Of a DNA stretch of 64,000 nucleotides, positions 1 to 13,236 are shown one piece after another. The position numbers and the translations under genes were made by a program. The stretch lies in contig JAMSLZ010000002.1 in NCBI GenBank assembly GCA_026027325.1, positions 3,596,001 through 3,660,000 of the forward strand. The letters are read 5' to 3'. Position 1 is the first letter of the stretch. The number at the start of each line of letters is the position of its first letter. Source of the DNA: Actinomucor elegans. Lineage: Eukaryota > Mucoromycota > Mucoromycetes > Mucorales > Mucoraceae. The notes under the pieces were generated by a model that saw nothing but the letters and a program-made list of their open reading frames with translations, was not told where the DNA came from and made no database searches.

Positions 1-1
1 C

Positions 2-546
2 CAAACTGCTTATTCAATGCTGTGTATAGCTCCTTTGGATCTAGATAGACAATGTGGAGTATTAATAGCGCCCAATAACAATCCTTGCACGCGATCGTTG
101 ACTTGCAAAATCCATGCTATGGGGGCCAAACGAGCAGTAGAAGGTCGAACGCATCCTTTCAACGAATTGCTGGCAGCCTATCAGAAAAAAGGTATTGGTA
201 GACCACAAGGTAAGGTACTCGCACCTCTTTTGTGTATCCTATTCTAACATAATACATAGTACCTGCTGTTGTTACTGATACAAAGCCCAAATCAAGCCAT
301 CTTGTTGCGGAATTACCTAATCAGCCCAAACAAGAAATTATTGATTCAGATGAAGAAACAGAGCATGTTCGCATGGCTATTGAACAAAGTCGACCTTGGC
401 CACTAGGGAAAAAGCAAGTATACTATGCACGACGTAAACGCGAATATCATAAATTACGTGATATCCTGTTGGAAGCTATTACGCCCAAAGATTCATTGTC
501 TGCAACTGATTTCACTCAAACATCGATGGATCAAATCATTTATTAA
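2..546 (+). CDS. Sgf73/ataxin-7-like SAGA subunit, C-terminal part (5' truncated)
   Basis: Two exons are visible, up to 209 and from 260 to the TAA at 544-546. They are separated by a 50-nt GT..AG intron with a TCTAAC branch-like site, and joining them leaves 165 codons in frame. The first exon carries the SCA7 zinc-binding motif: QCGV, then PCTRSLTCKIH, then MGAKRAVEGR and a PFNELL segment. In Sgf73/ataxin-7 proteins this domain anchors the histone H2B deubiquitination module to SAGA or binds nucleosomes, so the product is probably a nuclear chromatin coactivator subunit. The rest is acidic then basic (DSDEETEH, later YYARRKREYHKLRDILLEA). The reading frame is open to the left edge, so the N-terminus lies outside the window. 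An AATAAAG-like polyadenylation signal overlaps the stop. Confidence 0.85.
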
Positions 547-1834
547 AATAAAGAAAAAAAAAAGATTGAGTTTCAATAAGATAGATAGGAAGGAGCATCA
601 GTGTGTGATACCAATAGTGTGCTTGGCTATTCTATAACTTGATTATATAAAAAAAAAACCAGTATGTTTTGTGTATGAGAACCTTTTGAATATGATGATG
701 ATGGATATATTAGATGTTATCTAAGCCATCAAAGATAAGGAAGAGAGGGCTGGTGGTTAGAGTGGCGCTAGAATAAAGCTTATTTGAATAGAAAACAAAT
801 ATCTACAAGCAATCTAAAAAGACGGATCTTCATTTATAGGAAAGATGCTTAGTAAATAAGTATACCCAGACTGAAACAGGTACAATAGTCATTATTCGTT
901 CAACAGAGATAAGATTACATTGAGTCTATAACAGTGATGACCTTTAATTCATTGGTTAGCGGGGCTGGAATCAGTAACCAAATAAAATGGAAAAATGACT
1001 TGTAATTCAATACTCAATCGCATTCAATCTACTCAATTCAGGGAAATAATAGTATCCAATAGTTAATGTATGATAAACCTATGCTTAGTGCTGTTTACTG
1101 AGATAAATAGGAACTATAACGTATTATAGTTTGACATGCGGAGAATGAATGGAAGATCCAACTTGATTCGGTTGCGATATCACTCAGTGTCTCTTATTTC
1201 ATCAACCAATTGCGATAGATATTTGAACTATAGGAACGCTATAGATCAATATGCGCTCTTTTTAATGATTTTAATTACATCAATGTATGTTGTTGTTAAA
1301 AGAAAGTATAGCTTAATCTATATGCATATCGGCAATTGAAATGATTTACATGATATCCTTCATCAGTAACATTGCACAATCGCATCTAATTCATGAATGA
1401 ACCGAGATAAAGCTTTGATTTCCAGGCGAAACATGGAAAAGAGCGCGCCCTTTCTAACCAACTCAGTTTAAAGCGTCCAACATCATGCATTCGCTGCTGC
1501 CTCATGATTTTCCTTACCCCCGGACACCGTTAGCAATCATGAACAGAACCAATGCATCAGGCGTATGTAAGAGATATAAGGTATTTCCACGTGGCTTATT
1601 TTTATAATCGGTATAACCAAATGGGCTTAAATGTCTTGTCGAATCATAAACGTGGGTATATCGAGTTACACTTTAGTAGTTTCTTTAATGGCAATCATGT
1701 GACACATGTTATAGGGGAGGGAATAGAGTGTCGAGAAATAAATGGGATAAAGCATGAAAAGAAGTTTTTCTTTCTGGTGACACTTGAGATCAAAATCGAG
1801 ATTTAACCGCACCCCGGATAAGGGCAGCCGAATT
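547..1834. other. Intergenic spacer
   Basis: AT-rich spacer with only short, uncharacteristic ORFs and no recognisable protein. Around 1370-1420 there is a TCGCATCTAATTC then AACCGAGATAAA segment that resembles the decayed dispersed repeat seen in other spacers of this window. Confidence 0.5.
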
Positions 1835-1904
1835 GATATAAAAAAGGCTCGAATTCTTTTATTTTTGTTCTTTTCTTCTTCTTCTTCTTTACCTAATTTT
1901 CATC
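1835..1904 (+). promoter_or_regulatory. Core promoter of the GATA-factor gene
   Basis: A TATA-like GATATAAAAAAGG at 1835-1847 is followed by a CT-rich stretch (TTCTTTTCTTCTTCTTC) and then by the first ATG at 1905. This layout of TATA, pyrimidine-rich leader and ATG recurs before other genes in the window. Functional assignment is inference from position. Confidence 0.5.
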
Positions 1905-2952
1905 ATGTCTTTTACGTAAATACCTTGACCATTTATAACAACACTGTATACTAACTCATTTTCTATAGTCATCAAAGGTAAACCTGGTTGAAACCCAGAA
2001 GCAAGTTTAACATTTCTTATAGAGATTCAGATAACTTAAAACTACCACCTATTTCAGCCATGGATGATTACCTGCCTTCACGTTGGATACCCCCTATTTC
2101 CTCTTCACCAGATTCATATTCATCTTCATCACCTCAACCAGATCATTGGAAATCACCACCTTATAAAAGTAGACATGAATTAAAACGAGATGCTAGTTAT
2201 CAACTATTCGCGACCACGAATGCACAGCCAACAAAAACAATAACAACCTCGCCGATCATGCATCAGACCCCCCTGGAGTCACCTTCTTATTTTCAATACA
2301 CATCAAAGGCATATCATACCCAACAACAAACAGAAAGACGTCCATCCAATCAATCAAGTAGAGTCGAGAACGATATTGAAGAGGTAAGACAGTCTTTTGA
2401 TTTGAGTCATCATTTATTTATATAATATATATACATATATGTATAGGTCGTCCGACAGTGCAATACTTTGTGTGATAATATGATTCAACGCAAAAGTCAA
2501 TTTGTGAATACACAACAACCACCAGATTTGGCCTCCACTCGACCTTGGTTAGATGACATGATTGGAAGAGCAAATGAAGTATTGAACGCGCTTTTACGTC
2601 TAAGAAAGCACCAAATAGCATCCGAATGTACATCAGAACATCAACGAGTGAGTCTTGCTGTTCATTTCAACGCAAAATTCTAATCTATTTTACAGTATCC
2701 AGAACAACAGCCTCAACCTAGCCCTGATGCATGGCGTTCTGCCTCATTAATATCAAATAATAACAAGCAACGCAAAAGAGGGGTAAAATATCAATATTTA
2801 ATACAAACAAGCAAACTGTTAATGACAGACTTGTTTAGAAACGACCTGCTTTTCAAGGTAGATGTCACTCTTGTAATATATCTGAAACACCCGAATGGAG
2901 AAGAGGTCCAGATGGTGCTCGAACACTGTGCAATGCGTGTGGACTTCGTAAG

Positions 2953-2988
<36 letters not shown>

Positions 2989-3172
2989 TTTCTATACAAA
3001 AAGCTAACCAGTTTATGTATCTATTGCAGATTATGCCAAGTTGGCCCGTAAACAGCAAGAAAACCGCGGTATGAGTAGCCATATTTTAGGCAATTATAAT
3101 CGTAGATTCAGTTCAACAAAGCTCACACCTCCAGCCGACGAGATTATTATTGATAAATCGCCTACGGGTTGA
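1905..3172 (+). CDS. GATA-type zinc-finger transcription factor
   Basis: The model is 1905-1915, 1999-2383, 2447-2647, 2696-2782, 2839-2947 and 3030-3172: 312 codons, 311 aa, all junctions GT..AG and in frame. A single GATA finger is assembled across the last three introns: C237-X2-C240-X18-C259-X2-C262, containing [14 protein letters not shown] and CNACGL, followed by the basic tail HYAKLARKQ. An 18-residue loop is typical of WC-2/plant-like GATA fingers, which bind DNA with a GATA core in the nucleus. The N-terminal half is low-complexity (Ser, Pro, Gln) with no PAS domain seen, so it is not a simple WC-2 orthologue. The 11-nt first exon (ATG TCT TTT AC) is the least certain part; the first in-frame ATG without it is at 2060. 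The intron at 2948-3029 contains an (AT)n run. Confidence 0.85.
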
Positions 3173-4072
3173 CCATTTTTTATTTTTTTTACTTTATTTA
3201 TTAAATCATATCAACTTATCAAAGAGGTAGTTTGTTCCCGATTCGTTACCCAAGTTATCTCAGATATAGATAGTTTATTTCCCACCATCATATCTAGCGC
3301 GTATACCAATTACAAGACTTTTGAAGCTTTTGATAAGCAAACTCGACTTGATTGGTTGTGATTCTACTGTTACGTAAACTATTATATATTGATGGGAAAA
3401 GACGTTTTATAAAGAAGTATTATAAACCTTCCTTTTCCAGCGCTTTTAGACTTATTTAGATCGAGTTACATTATCAAAGAAGCTTGTTACATTAAAGATG
3501 CTTAGTTGATCAATTACAGTACAGATGCTATTGTGTATAATAAGGTTGAGATCGGACAGTCAAAATCTGATGTATATTTGCAAGGTGGCACATCATTTCT
3601 ATCTTGTAAATCTAAGTATTTGATATCTTGTCAAATACATAATCGATAGTGCACAAACATTGGCATTTGTTTAGTGTGGTTATAAATGCGAAGGTATTAT
3701 GTTTCTAGTATGCGTCATTGTATTCGACTGATTGCGTATCTTCTGCATACATACAGCGCGCCCCCCGATATTTCGGCCAAAAAATAAAAAAAAATAAAAA
3801 TAAAAAAAAGGCATTTATTTATGACTAATCTGATCCATGCGTATAAAATGACCAAAACACGAGATGGGCGATATCTACATTATCAGATTCAGTAAGACAA
3901 AGTTCATCAATTGAAAAATGACGACTTCGGCATTACTCTTTTAATACCAACTAGCATCTAGGTCAAGGGGTGGGATCTAAAGTTTAAAGAAAAGGAAATA
4001 AATTGTTCTTCCATATCCAATTGGTGATTAGAGTGTCGTACAGATGCCATTGTCAATCTCCAGATTCACTAA
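3173..4072. other. Intergenic spacer between tail-to-tail genes
   Basis: AT-rich sequence with A/T homopolymers near 3780-3810. No gene, RNA or mobile element was recognised. Confidence 0.5.
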
Positions 4073-4720
4073 CTAATTCTTCATGTAGCGTAAAATGGCT
4101 GCTCTGGTTTCTGACTCAGTTTTGGCTCGCTTTGCTATTTCTTTCCCAGGGTCTTTTTGGCTGTCAGATAATATACGTTGACGCTCAATGGCCTTCTTTT
4201 CAATCTCCTTATATTTATGCGTAACCGCTTTTTTGCTTGTCTCTTGATGTCCAATGCAAAGGCGATCTTGCTTCAAAACGGTGGCTATAGGATGCCGACG
4301 GCCTTGCCTGTCTAGACCTAAACCTTCTTCATACTGCCATCCTTGTGACTGAAGCATTTTAAACCCCACATTGTTACCATTCAAAGTGAGAATATCAGGT
4401 GCTGGGTATTTTGTCTCACTGCTGACCATATGAGCCGTACCTTGTATGTGGCGCTTATAATCGGATTTGGGTATTAGCATATCACAACTTTCACACTTCC
4501 AGGTCTCTACTGTGTTAGGCTCCGTCGTCCTGTTCTTGGTTGATGAAACGAGACTGCGGTAAATAGAAGCAATCGCATCGCCATTCGACTTTAATCGTTT
4601 GGTTTCTGGCTCTTTTGTAGACGTGCTTTGCGCAACAAATTCAATAGGTCGCGTATACCGTGTTACTAGAGGTCTATTTTCTGAATCGTTTACTTTGCTT
4701 GGCGATGGTGTATTGGACAT
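4073..4720 (-). CDS. G-patch and C2H2 zinc-finger protein (GPANK1-like)
   Basis: Single-exon ORF of 215 aa. Residues 76-97 form a C2H2-type finger (CESC, 11 residues, H, 5 residues, H: C76, C79, H91, H97). Residues about 118-157 form a G-patch (VGFKMLQSQGW, then EGLG and RRHPIATVLK). G-patch proteins usually activate DEAH-box RNA helicases or act in RNA processing. The order finger then G-patch, and the GWxxxxGLG plus PIxxxLKxDRxxIG pattern, resemble GPANK1 and related fungal proteins, although no ankyrin repeats are present. The C-terminus is a charged helical segment rich in Lys, Glu and Arg. Probable nuclear RNA-related role; the specific helicase partner is unknown. Confidence 0.85.
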   Translation of the reverse strand: MSNTPSPSKVNDSENRPLVTRYTRPIEFVAQSTSTKEPETKRLKSNGDAIASIYRSLVSSTKNRTTEPNTVETWKCESCDMLIPKSDYKRHIQGTAHMVSSETKYPAPDILTLNGNNVGFKMLQSQGWQYEEGLGLDRQGRRHPIATVLKQDRLCIGHQETSKKAVTHKYKEIEKKAIERQRILSDSQKDPGKEIAKRAKTESETRAAILRYMKN

Positions 4721-6203
4721 TTCAGTAGAATTTTACAGGCTAAAAATAATGAGAAACCCTCCAAGCAAAATGGTGTTACCCTGATTGCCAATTAAGACAA
4801 AACGTGAAAAAAAAAAGGCTGACCGACCACCAATGGAGAGCTTGTTCCATTTCATCCGTAATTTGACAGTGGAATTCCAAGATATCAAATAAGCCTTGGT
4901 CTCACAATCTCGACAGCTTATAGATTGCATAATCTTACATCTGGTCAATGTAATATCTAGAATAGAATCGCCTGAGTTTTTTTTTATTTTTATTTGTTTA
5001 TTTACTAGGCCTGTCCTGGATCATCGTTGTACATGAGATTAATTTGGCAAGCTAACCGAGGCTAAATCGAGAAATTCTATATCTATGTGTTCTGTCAAAT
5101 GATATACAAACACGTTTTAGCTCGCCATTGACTAATATCTCGTGTGCATGAATCTAAGATACTGATTCTACTTTTATAGCTTTCAATTCCATTAGTAGGA
5201 TGCATTTCTCCAAAAGTAGTATCAAGGTTCTTCCAAGTGATAGCCACTCTGAGCATAGGCTGTTCACCAGATGCGATATTGAACCAATAAGTATCGATTC
5301 TATACATCCATGCGATATCTACAATAGATAGACCAAACTACCAATCGGATTTTTGTTAACATGTTGTATTCTAATAAACGCGGCAGCACCCACCTTATGC
5401 TACATATGGACAGAGTTTGGTTGAGAAATTGATAAATTTATATGGCCAGCTCCTATCAGGCGAATATAATTGACAATTCCTCATCGACAAATACTTGTAC
5501 TTTACATTCGGTTAAAACAAACGTTTTATTGTATGCAGCAAAATACATTCTGCACATACAGTACGAATCAGATGCGACATCAAAGATCCATAGATCAACA
5601 AGATAGCATGAAAAGCATGTGATTTACTATCATTTACTAAAGTACAATATAACTGCAATGCGTTGGTCCAATAATAGTCATATTAGATGCGACATGAAGC
5701 TAGAAGAATATAGTAAAACTTAAAAAATGGCTCGATTTCAAATAATTGCTAGGCCATACCCTTAGGTTCAATTTTTTATATAAAAAACGATGGCGTAATT
5801 TTCGAGGCGTTGTTTATAATGAGCATAATGGTGACATATCTAAGAATATGCAAATGTATTTAAATATGAAATACCAGAGTTTTGATAAGATTTCTAAATG
5901 GGGCAAAATCTATTACTCTTTTGTCAACACCACTTCAATTTACTGGCCAAAATATGAAATGATTTGTGCACCATAGATTTCTCCATTAAGTTCTGCACGG
6001 ACTTTATGAATGAATGTTGTGCCTAACCAGAATTGTTTGCTGTTAAAAAAGAGCCCAGAAATAAACAGCAATAAAAAGAAGAATGGGATATTCAACACCT
6101 ATATTAAGCCCAAACGCAGGCATTACAAGCCGAATCAGCCATCACAGCAGCACGTATAAATGGCTCCTTTTCGAAGCTAGATATTTGCTGCTATGGATGA
6201 TAA

Positions 6204-6242
<39 letters not shown>

Positions 6243-6924
6243 GCATCTCCAAAGGCGTTATTCGTGTTGGATAAGTAAACACAACTTGCCATCCCACATC
6301 ATTTATATTGAATCATTAACGGACGTAATAAACTAGTTGAGCTAAAGATAAATGAATAGTTGAAATAGCCCTTTCTGAGCATTTACGAGCCATCTGATAC
6401 GACATTAAACCGCAGGTAGTCGAGAGATAAACTAATCAATAGATCTAGATTAAATGAATATATAAAATAAAATGCATTCATAGTAAATCTGCTGAATAAC
6501 AGCTCTAGTAGATGCAATAGAACGTTTTTTTTTTCTTAAGAAAGCATTAGCCATTAAACTGCATTATTGAATCAGAATCGCTCAGGGAATAAAGTTCTCA
6601 AAAAAGAGATAATTACTTATGAAAAGATCGCAAGGGTTATATATGGTGCCAAAAAATTTCAAACCAACACTTGTATTTGTGGAGCATTTTGAAGGCTTAA
6701 TCTATTCATACCAAAGATAGGATCTGATGAAGAGTATTTAAAGATATTTATGTCATATAACTCCAGTGACGATCGCAGTTTTAACAAAATGAACAAGCTT
6801 GCTTTTAATATAACTAGCTCCACAAATAATTAGGATTACACAATGATCTTTATACTATTATATGCATATTTTTATTTTGTATAACCTTTATTGAATACAT
6901 TTTGGGATGTTATTACATTGTTAT

Positions 6925-6962
<38 letters not shown>

Positions 6963-8858
6963 CGGAGTTAAACAGTACCAAACCATAGGTAAAATTGTTT
7001 CGAATGGCGGAAAATCAATCACAAGCCATGTTTCCGTTGCTTTATCTCGAAGAGCTTCGTTATTATTTGACTATTAATCTAAACCTTATTTCAAAATCGT
7101 TCATGTCTTTATATGATGCCCTCAAGATGGTACCATTAGACTGTCTCATTTTTAATTTTCAAAGATTCATGGATCGAGAATCCAGCATTACAGAAAAAGA
7201 AAATCAATTCTGAGATCAAAGGTTTTTTAAGCTTCTGGGATCGACTTTCATCGAATCAGGATCAAGAGTCTACCTAACCAAAACAACCACGAGGATGACA
7301 GAAATGAGTATCCCGCTTCATGTGGCTTTTTCTTCGTCGAGTAATTGCCATTCATAAATTGACCTATATCAACCGATGCAGCCAGCAGATCATTAAACCT
7401 GGTTTATGGTTATTTCTGGGTAAAGAAAAGATGCATGAAGCAACAGTATGGAAGGAGCTAATTGAAAAAAAAAAAAAAAAAAAAAAAAAAGTCAGTTAGA
7501 TATCCAAGTTCATAAGCTACATTCCAAGAACAAAAGTCCAGTATCCTGATGAAAACTAAAACAACCAAGATGATGATTGGAGAACGACTTTTTCATAAAT
7601 ATTGTTGTCTCTGGAATCCATCTTATTCTCTTCATCCCCCATATTCTTAGTGAATTCCACTCGACTGTCATCTCGGATGGCTGCTACATACTCAGAAAGC
7701 AACATAATATTCACTAGAACGATTACTTGACCGAATTGGCTTGGATATATTCTGTTTAATAATTGGCAGCTAACCACATACGTTTCATATGATCGAAAGC
7801 TATAGATCTACCATCTCTTCATCGATCTCGGGTAAATGTTGCATCTGATGTAAATGCCATGCTTGGAATAAGTCACTGTGTCAGATAAAACGCCCACGCA
7901 GTATCTACAGCATATTAAAGCCGCTTATCAACTTTATATCCGTTATTAACCCAATGAATATTTTATTTTATCAAAAGCGTTAGACCTTTACAGCTAAACC
8001 GAGGACTGATGGCCACTGAGCATTCTGAAACGGATAAAGGTTTTCTGCATACACGATTATGGAATTCGTAAATAGAATATGACACTGATGATAGTACTGT
8101 CATACAAGAACATCGAAATTGATTACAGATAAGTAAATGCCAGATCTTACTCTCCAACTTTATTGGTATTCCAGACTTCTCTTTCATCTCTTAGTTTCAA
8201 ATCAGCTCAGAGTACTATTACAAATAAGTCTTTAATTAATACTTTAGATTTCTAATATGATAATTTGTATTGTCGGACTGTAACTTGTTTAATGACATGA
8301 TGCATGTCTCACGAGATCATTCCTGTGTATCATGTTAATGTAACACCATTGGCATATCCTCATCAGTTTCAGATCAAAAAGAAGTGATCGAATTGAAACT
8401 AATTGAACATAAGAGAGTTAAACTACAGCTTGCAAATGTATAAGCGGTAAAATGCCAGCAAAAGTACACAAGTATACGCGCGTTTCTACGTTGAATGGAG
8501 CTGAGAAAACGTATTCTAGTATCTAACCCGACAAAGGTGTTATATGGTTAGATTCTGGTCACAATTAAGCTAAAACGCAATGCAGGAACAAAGTCCAAGA
8601 TTAGATATTGTAAAATAAATTTATACCGACGATTGAAGGATTAAATGAATTATAACATATATAGAAAAAATGAATTGATGGGGCAAACACTGCATATCTA
8701 AGTCGCGTTCAGCTCCCTTTGGGAAAGAAGAAACTGCTTTCCTGTACCGGCAATGGTGACACGTTCTCTTCTAGTTCTCCCTCGCCTTTTTATACGTTAC
8801 ACCTCCCTTTCGTTCTTTCTTTTGCTCTTTTTTCCCCAACTTTTGTACATATTTCTAC
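4721..8858. other. Long AT-rich intergenic region with decayed repeats
   Basis: This 4.1-kb region has no convincing gene. It holds several copies of the dispersed repeat core (near 5570-5580, 5685-5695, 6395-6412, 6506-6520 and, inverted, 7835-7849). It also has long homopolymers: a T-run followed by an A-run at about 6208-6242, an A-run at 6930-6961 and another at 7466-7490. Short ORFs at 6995-7213 (+) and 7556-7777 (-) look like background or eroded coding sequence. A TATA-like motif and CT-rich leader immediately precede the next gene. Confidence 0.5.
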
Positions 8859-10701
8859 ATGGCTTCATTTCTTTCGTTTAATCAAAACTTTTTAAATAGT
8901 AATATTATGGATGATCTAAGTCATGACTTTACCCATAAGAATTATATTCACGAAAATGTACCACTAAATCCTCAAGACCGCTTGGAAGGTTTATTGAGAC
9001 AAGTAGATGATGCCACCCTTAGTAGTTTGATGCAAACCGAATTCCAGCATATGATCATAGATCATCAACGTTTAGTCACCATGCTAGAACAACGTTCAGA
9101 ACTATTAGAAAACGAAAACAATGAGCTCAAGGTCATTTTAAACGATAGCCAACGTCGATACGAAAAAGCAGTTCGAGAAATGCAGTTTTTTAAAAAGAAG
9201 TATGACCGACTAGCTGAGAAACAGCCAAAGCCGTCTCCAACTCATGTGTCAAGTTTTGTCAATTTGACACCTTCCAGTCATCCTCAACCTGATTCTTCAA
9301 ATTACCATACAGAAAAGCTTCATTGGCCAACCTCTCCTACGTCAAGCTCAATGGAGCCAAGCCCAACGAGAAGAAGCAATCACTCGAATACAGCCAGTAT
9401 ATTTAGTACAATTTCAAGCAGTACAGAATCCTCAAGTTATTCCCACCATCCACGGTACGACGATAGTCATAAAAAACCAACAGCGTATCACTTTTCACGT
9501 AATCCTTCCATGGTTTCGTCTTACTCGACGCCCAGTAGTGCACCTTCCATGATATCCGGAGCCTCTTCTGTGATTTCTGCACCACCAATGACGCCCGTGC
9601 GGTCTTGCACTTCCTCGCATAATACAAGTAGTTCTATCATTCAGCAACGACGAACAGACCCGCTTACTTTCGGTGGCTCCGACGCATTATGGGATACTAT
9701 CAGCAAAAGCCAAGGGAGTGATGTGACAGTTGAAAAGATAATAAGGTACCAAAAGTTGCAATGCATAAGGGGTCTCGAGTCTAACATGTCCATAGTAACT
9801 TTCTTCGACGAGGAGGGTCGCCTAATACTGCTAAACAATCGCCCTCTACACACACTGTCAAATACGGATATGGTATGATTCATGCTTTAATTGTCACTAA
9901 AGCTCCTGGGGCCTTAGACTTACTCCTACAGCAAGGAGCCAATCCTAATGTTGTGAGTATAAGTCAAGTTGATGAAGAAAAGGTAAGAAAAAAAAAAAAG
10001 AGGAGCAAAGCAAGTTTCAAGCATTTGAATTGACTTTCCTTTTAAAGGTCTCACCATGCTATTTGGCGGCTAGTATCGGTTGGTCAGTTGGGCTTCAAAA
10101 ACTAGTGCAAGCCGGTGGCGATTTAATGTCGGCACGAGGTGGAGGAAGTAAGAAAAAGACACCACTTCATGCTGCTGCAGAACATGGACATGCTTCTATC
10201 GTTGAATATGTTGTGAATATGACGCAAGGTGTTTTGAACCTAGAGACTGATAGTTTGGGTAAGAGCCCTAAAGGTTCATATTATTGAATGCATATTAAAT
10301 CATTTGTAACAGGAGCAAATGCATTACACTATGCGTGTGCATCAGGCCATACAGATCTCGTTTCTTTTATTATTAAAGTGTGCCAAGTGCCAGTAGATGA
10401 TGTGGATTGTCGAGGTGAATCACCGTTGCATTGGGCCGCACGTCAAGGAAAGCTTGAGGTTGTCACATTGTTGATTGAACGATATCGATGCGATGTGAAT
10501 CCTTATGTCACCAAGAAGCTTGGCACACCCTACGATGTGGCTAAATCAGCAGGACATAAGCGTTTGGCCGAGTATATCAAACATAATGGGGGTTTGACGG
10601 CGAAAAAGATGGACAAAAAGCGAGAAGAGGAATTGGCAGATCAAGTACCAAGACATTTGGAATCAGCGCTTGCGAAAAATGGTTTTTTTACTGGTTTCTA
10701 A
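8859..10701 (+). CDS. Coiled-coil and ankyrin-repeat protein
   Basis: The model is 8859-9745, 9796-9982, 10048-10258 and 10313-10701: 558 codons, 557 aa. The first intron is inferred because the ankyrin frame only continues when the 50-nt GTACC..CATAG segment is removed; it has a CTAAC branch site. Residues about 60-130 form a coiled coil (MLEQRSELLENENNELKV), followed by a Ser/Thr/Pro-rich linker. The C-terminal half has ankyrin repeats: GYGMIHALI..ALDLLLQQGANPN, then KTPLHAAAEHGHASIVEYV, ANALHYACASGHTDLVSFI, ESPLHWAARQGKLEVVTLLI and GTPYDVAKSAGHKRLAEYI. Ankyrin repeats are protein-binding scaffolds; the partner is not predictable. It ends with a charged helix and the hydrophobic tail NGFFTGF. 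No membrane segment or enzyme domain was seen. Confidence 0.8.
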
Positions 10702-12053
10702 TCGAGATCAAAGCCTATATCCTGTTGTACATACGGAAAAATCTATTGAGAATAAAATATTCATACACCTGTCATGTCTTTTGAACCTGTAGGACACTCT
10801 ACCTTAACTTGTAGCTTATAAAAGAATAGCAATTTAAAAAAATTCGAAAATTTGAACCTAGTGTTTTCTTGATGATTTAATCAAAACTATACTTTGAACA
10901 TAGAAGTTTATGAATCCAATAATTTGGTAGATAAAAAAAAAAAAAAAGTCCTCTATGAGCATTTTTTTGAGCTCCTAATAGGTGTAGCTCCTTCTCGGGA
11001 TGGTACTAATTAAATTCGGCATTGGATCGAAAAAGATAAGTCAATCGTTATTTTTATATGGCCAAATTATATGAAATGCATATAATTGATTATTGATTAT
11101 TAACAAACAATACTGTTGATTAGATTTGCGTTGTAATAAAATTTATTAGATGGAGCAATTCATTCTGAACTTGATATACTAATATATGACATTGGATCAA
11201 GATCGGTCAAGAGATTTATAGACCTAAAGATCTTGACCAAACGTATTATATATAATGTCAATCGCTAAAATATAACATTTTAGTAGTATTTTGGTCAAAT
11301 AATATTCTTAGCCGAAGCAGTCATTTATGCTGAACGCATACTAGCCTTTAGATGCAACACTAAGCTAGAGTCACTTGTGGAATGGAAAGAAGTTCCGGTT
11401 TCAGAGAAAGTCAACAACTTCATATTTTTCGCATTCGCGTTATTTTTTTTCTAGACATCCAACATTACATCTTAGAGACATAATTATAATGGATATAAGT
11501 ATATGTAAATGAGAGTATACCAATGTACACAGTAAATTTCTTTATTATCAAATTTCCGGATTTCTAAAATTTACAGGAAGTTGCGCTTTTATCAGCTATA
11601 ATTTGATCAATTGAAGGGAATATCAAATGAAACTGGTGCTATTCTATTCTTTACAAACTGTGGTAATACATGTTACTCTTATCAGCCATGGTTTGCTATT
11701 AAATAATGCACTAAAGGTTATACCAATTTTTTTCTTTTCGTTTCTTGCCTTCGGGGGGGGGGTTTATTCAGTTATTATGCCAGCCAATAGAAAGCCAAAA
11801 ATGCTCAAAACAGTGGCAGGATGTCTTTGAGTCGCTTTCTAACCTTTTCGAAAACATGTTGAAAGGATGCTTTACAAAACAACTTTCTTGTTTAAAGTTT
11901 AAAATATAAATTATCGCATGAAAGTTAATAAGGGCTGAACTGCCAAATTTCAGCTAGGGAGGATATAATGTACAAACTATGGTTAATAAACTTCCAAGTA
12001 CTCTTTTCTAATTTATGGCGTTTCTAGTTGTTAAAGTGACCCTTTCATTTGCT

Positions 12054-12090
<37 letters not shown>

Positions 12091-12803
12091 TCTCTACAGT
12101 CCCTTTTACAAAGCAATATCAATGTCTATAAGCCCAACAGGGTTTAAACCAACATAAATCAGTAAATAAACATGCACAAATAGTTACATCAGTATGTTCC
12201 AACAGTAAATAATGGTTTAGCAGCTATATCATGTACTATGAATGCAGCCTTTTCTGTTTGACAGCTGTCATTTACCATATAGACCAGTGGTTGCTAGGGT
12301 GACTTGTACCGTGACTGTTCCGGTTACTAGGGTAAGTGATTTTTATTCCAAATTCAAAACTTGTGGTTGCTATGGTGGCTTCCCACTCCTTAGTTTGATA
12401 GAATGAATAAAGTTGAAGTGTTTTGCAATGAAAGTTTAAAAGATAAGGTAAATAGCTTGATATGACCAATTAAACTTTGTAATATGTTTAAAAACCTTGC
12501 AGTACGAGTCTGAATTGATTATTCTATTTAGTCTCAAAAAGCTCAGTCTCGAGCGGAACTAGTCGAGTATGTACTTGAATTTTATTTTTATTTTGGTAAA
12601 AGAAGCATGTTTTCAACCAGAAATAGATCATAGAAATGACTTTTTTTTTTTTTTTTTCAGCAAAAGAATAATAAAAATTTACCTTTTCTTTCTACTTCTT
12701 TTTTGCTTTTATCCCTTTGTATATTCCTCCTATTTTATTTTTGCTTCCAAAGCTTCTATCACATCACATAAAAAAAAGGAACCCCGCAAAATAAAGGACT
12801 ATT
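10702..12803. other. Intergenic region with dispersed repeat remnants
   Basis: No gene was recognised. Two linked blocks (AATTCATTCTGAAC near 11155 and GACATTGGATCAAGATCGG near 11188) plus GATGCAACAC at 11351 belong to the decayed repeat family shared with other spacers. A 33-bp T-run lies near 12058-12090. An AT-rich stretch with CT-rich tracts precedes the kinase start. Confidence 0.5.
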
Positions 12804-13198
12804 ATGGGATTCAATGCAGTTGCAGATCAATTTCGAAAATGGAAGCGACATTCACAATCTCGCGATCTGCCTTCATCTGGTACCCCTGGCAGTCATAATT
12901 TAAGGCAACAACAACAGCTCAATTATCTTGAGAACGGAAGAACATTGGCAGCAGCAGCAACAGCAGCAGCAGCAACAACAACAGCAGCAGCAGCTTCGGC
13001 AGCCGATCCATCATCACCGCCGGCACTACTGAATAAGAAACTCCGCAAACCACCACCTACAAAGCAATATCCACCGAGCCCCGATAGTTATCTTCAAGGC
13101 ATTGGAGATTATACCTTTATTCGACAAGTAGGTCAAGGAAAGTTCAGTCGAGTTATGTTATCGTTTCATTGTTTGACAAAGAAGCAAGTGGCTGTGAA

Positions 13199-13236
<38 letters not shown>

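Noticed and set aside
1552..1806. 84-codon ORF upstream of the GATA gene
   Set aside because: No recognisable domain, ordinary base composition for the spacer, and no intron or leader signals.
1905..3172. Assigning the GATA factor as WC-2
   Set aside because: The finger is WC-2-like (18-residue loop), but no PAS domain is present in the joined protein.
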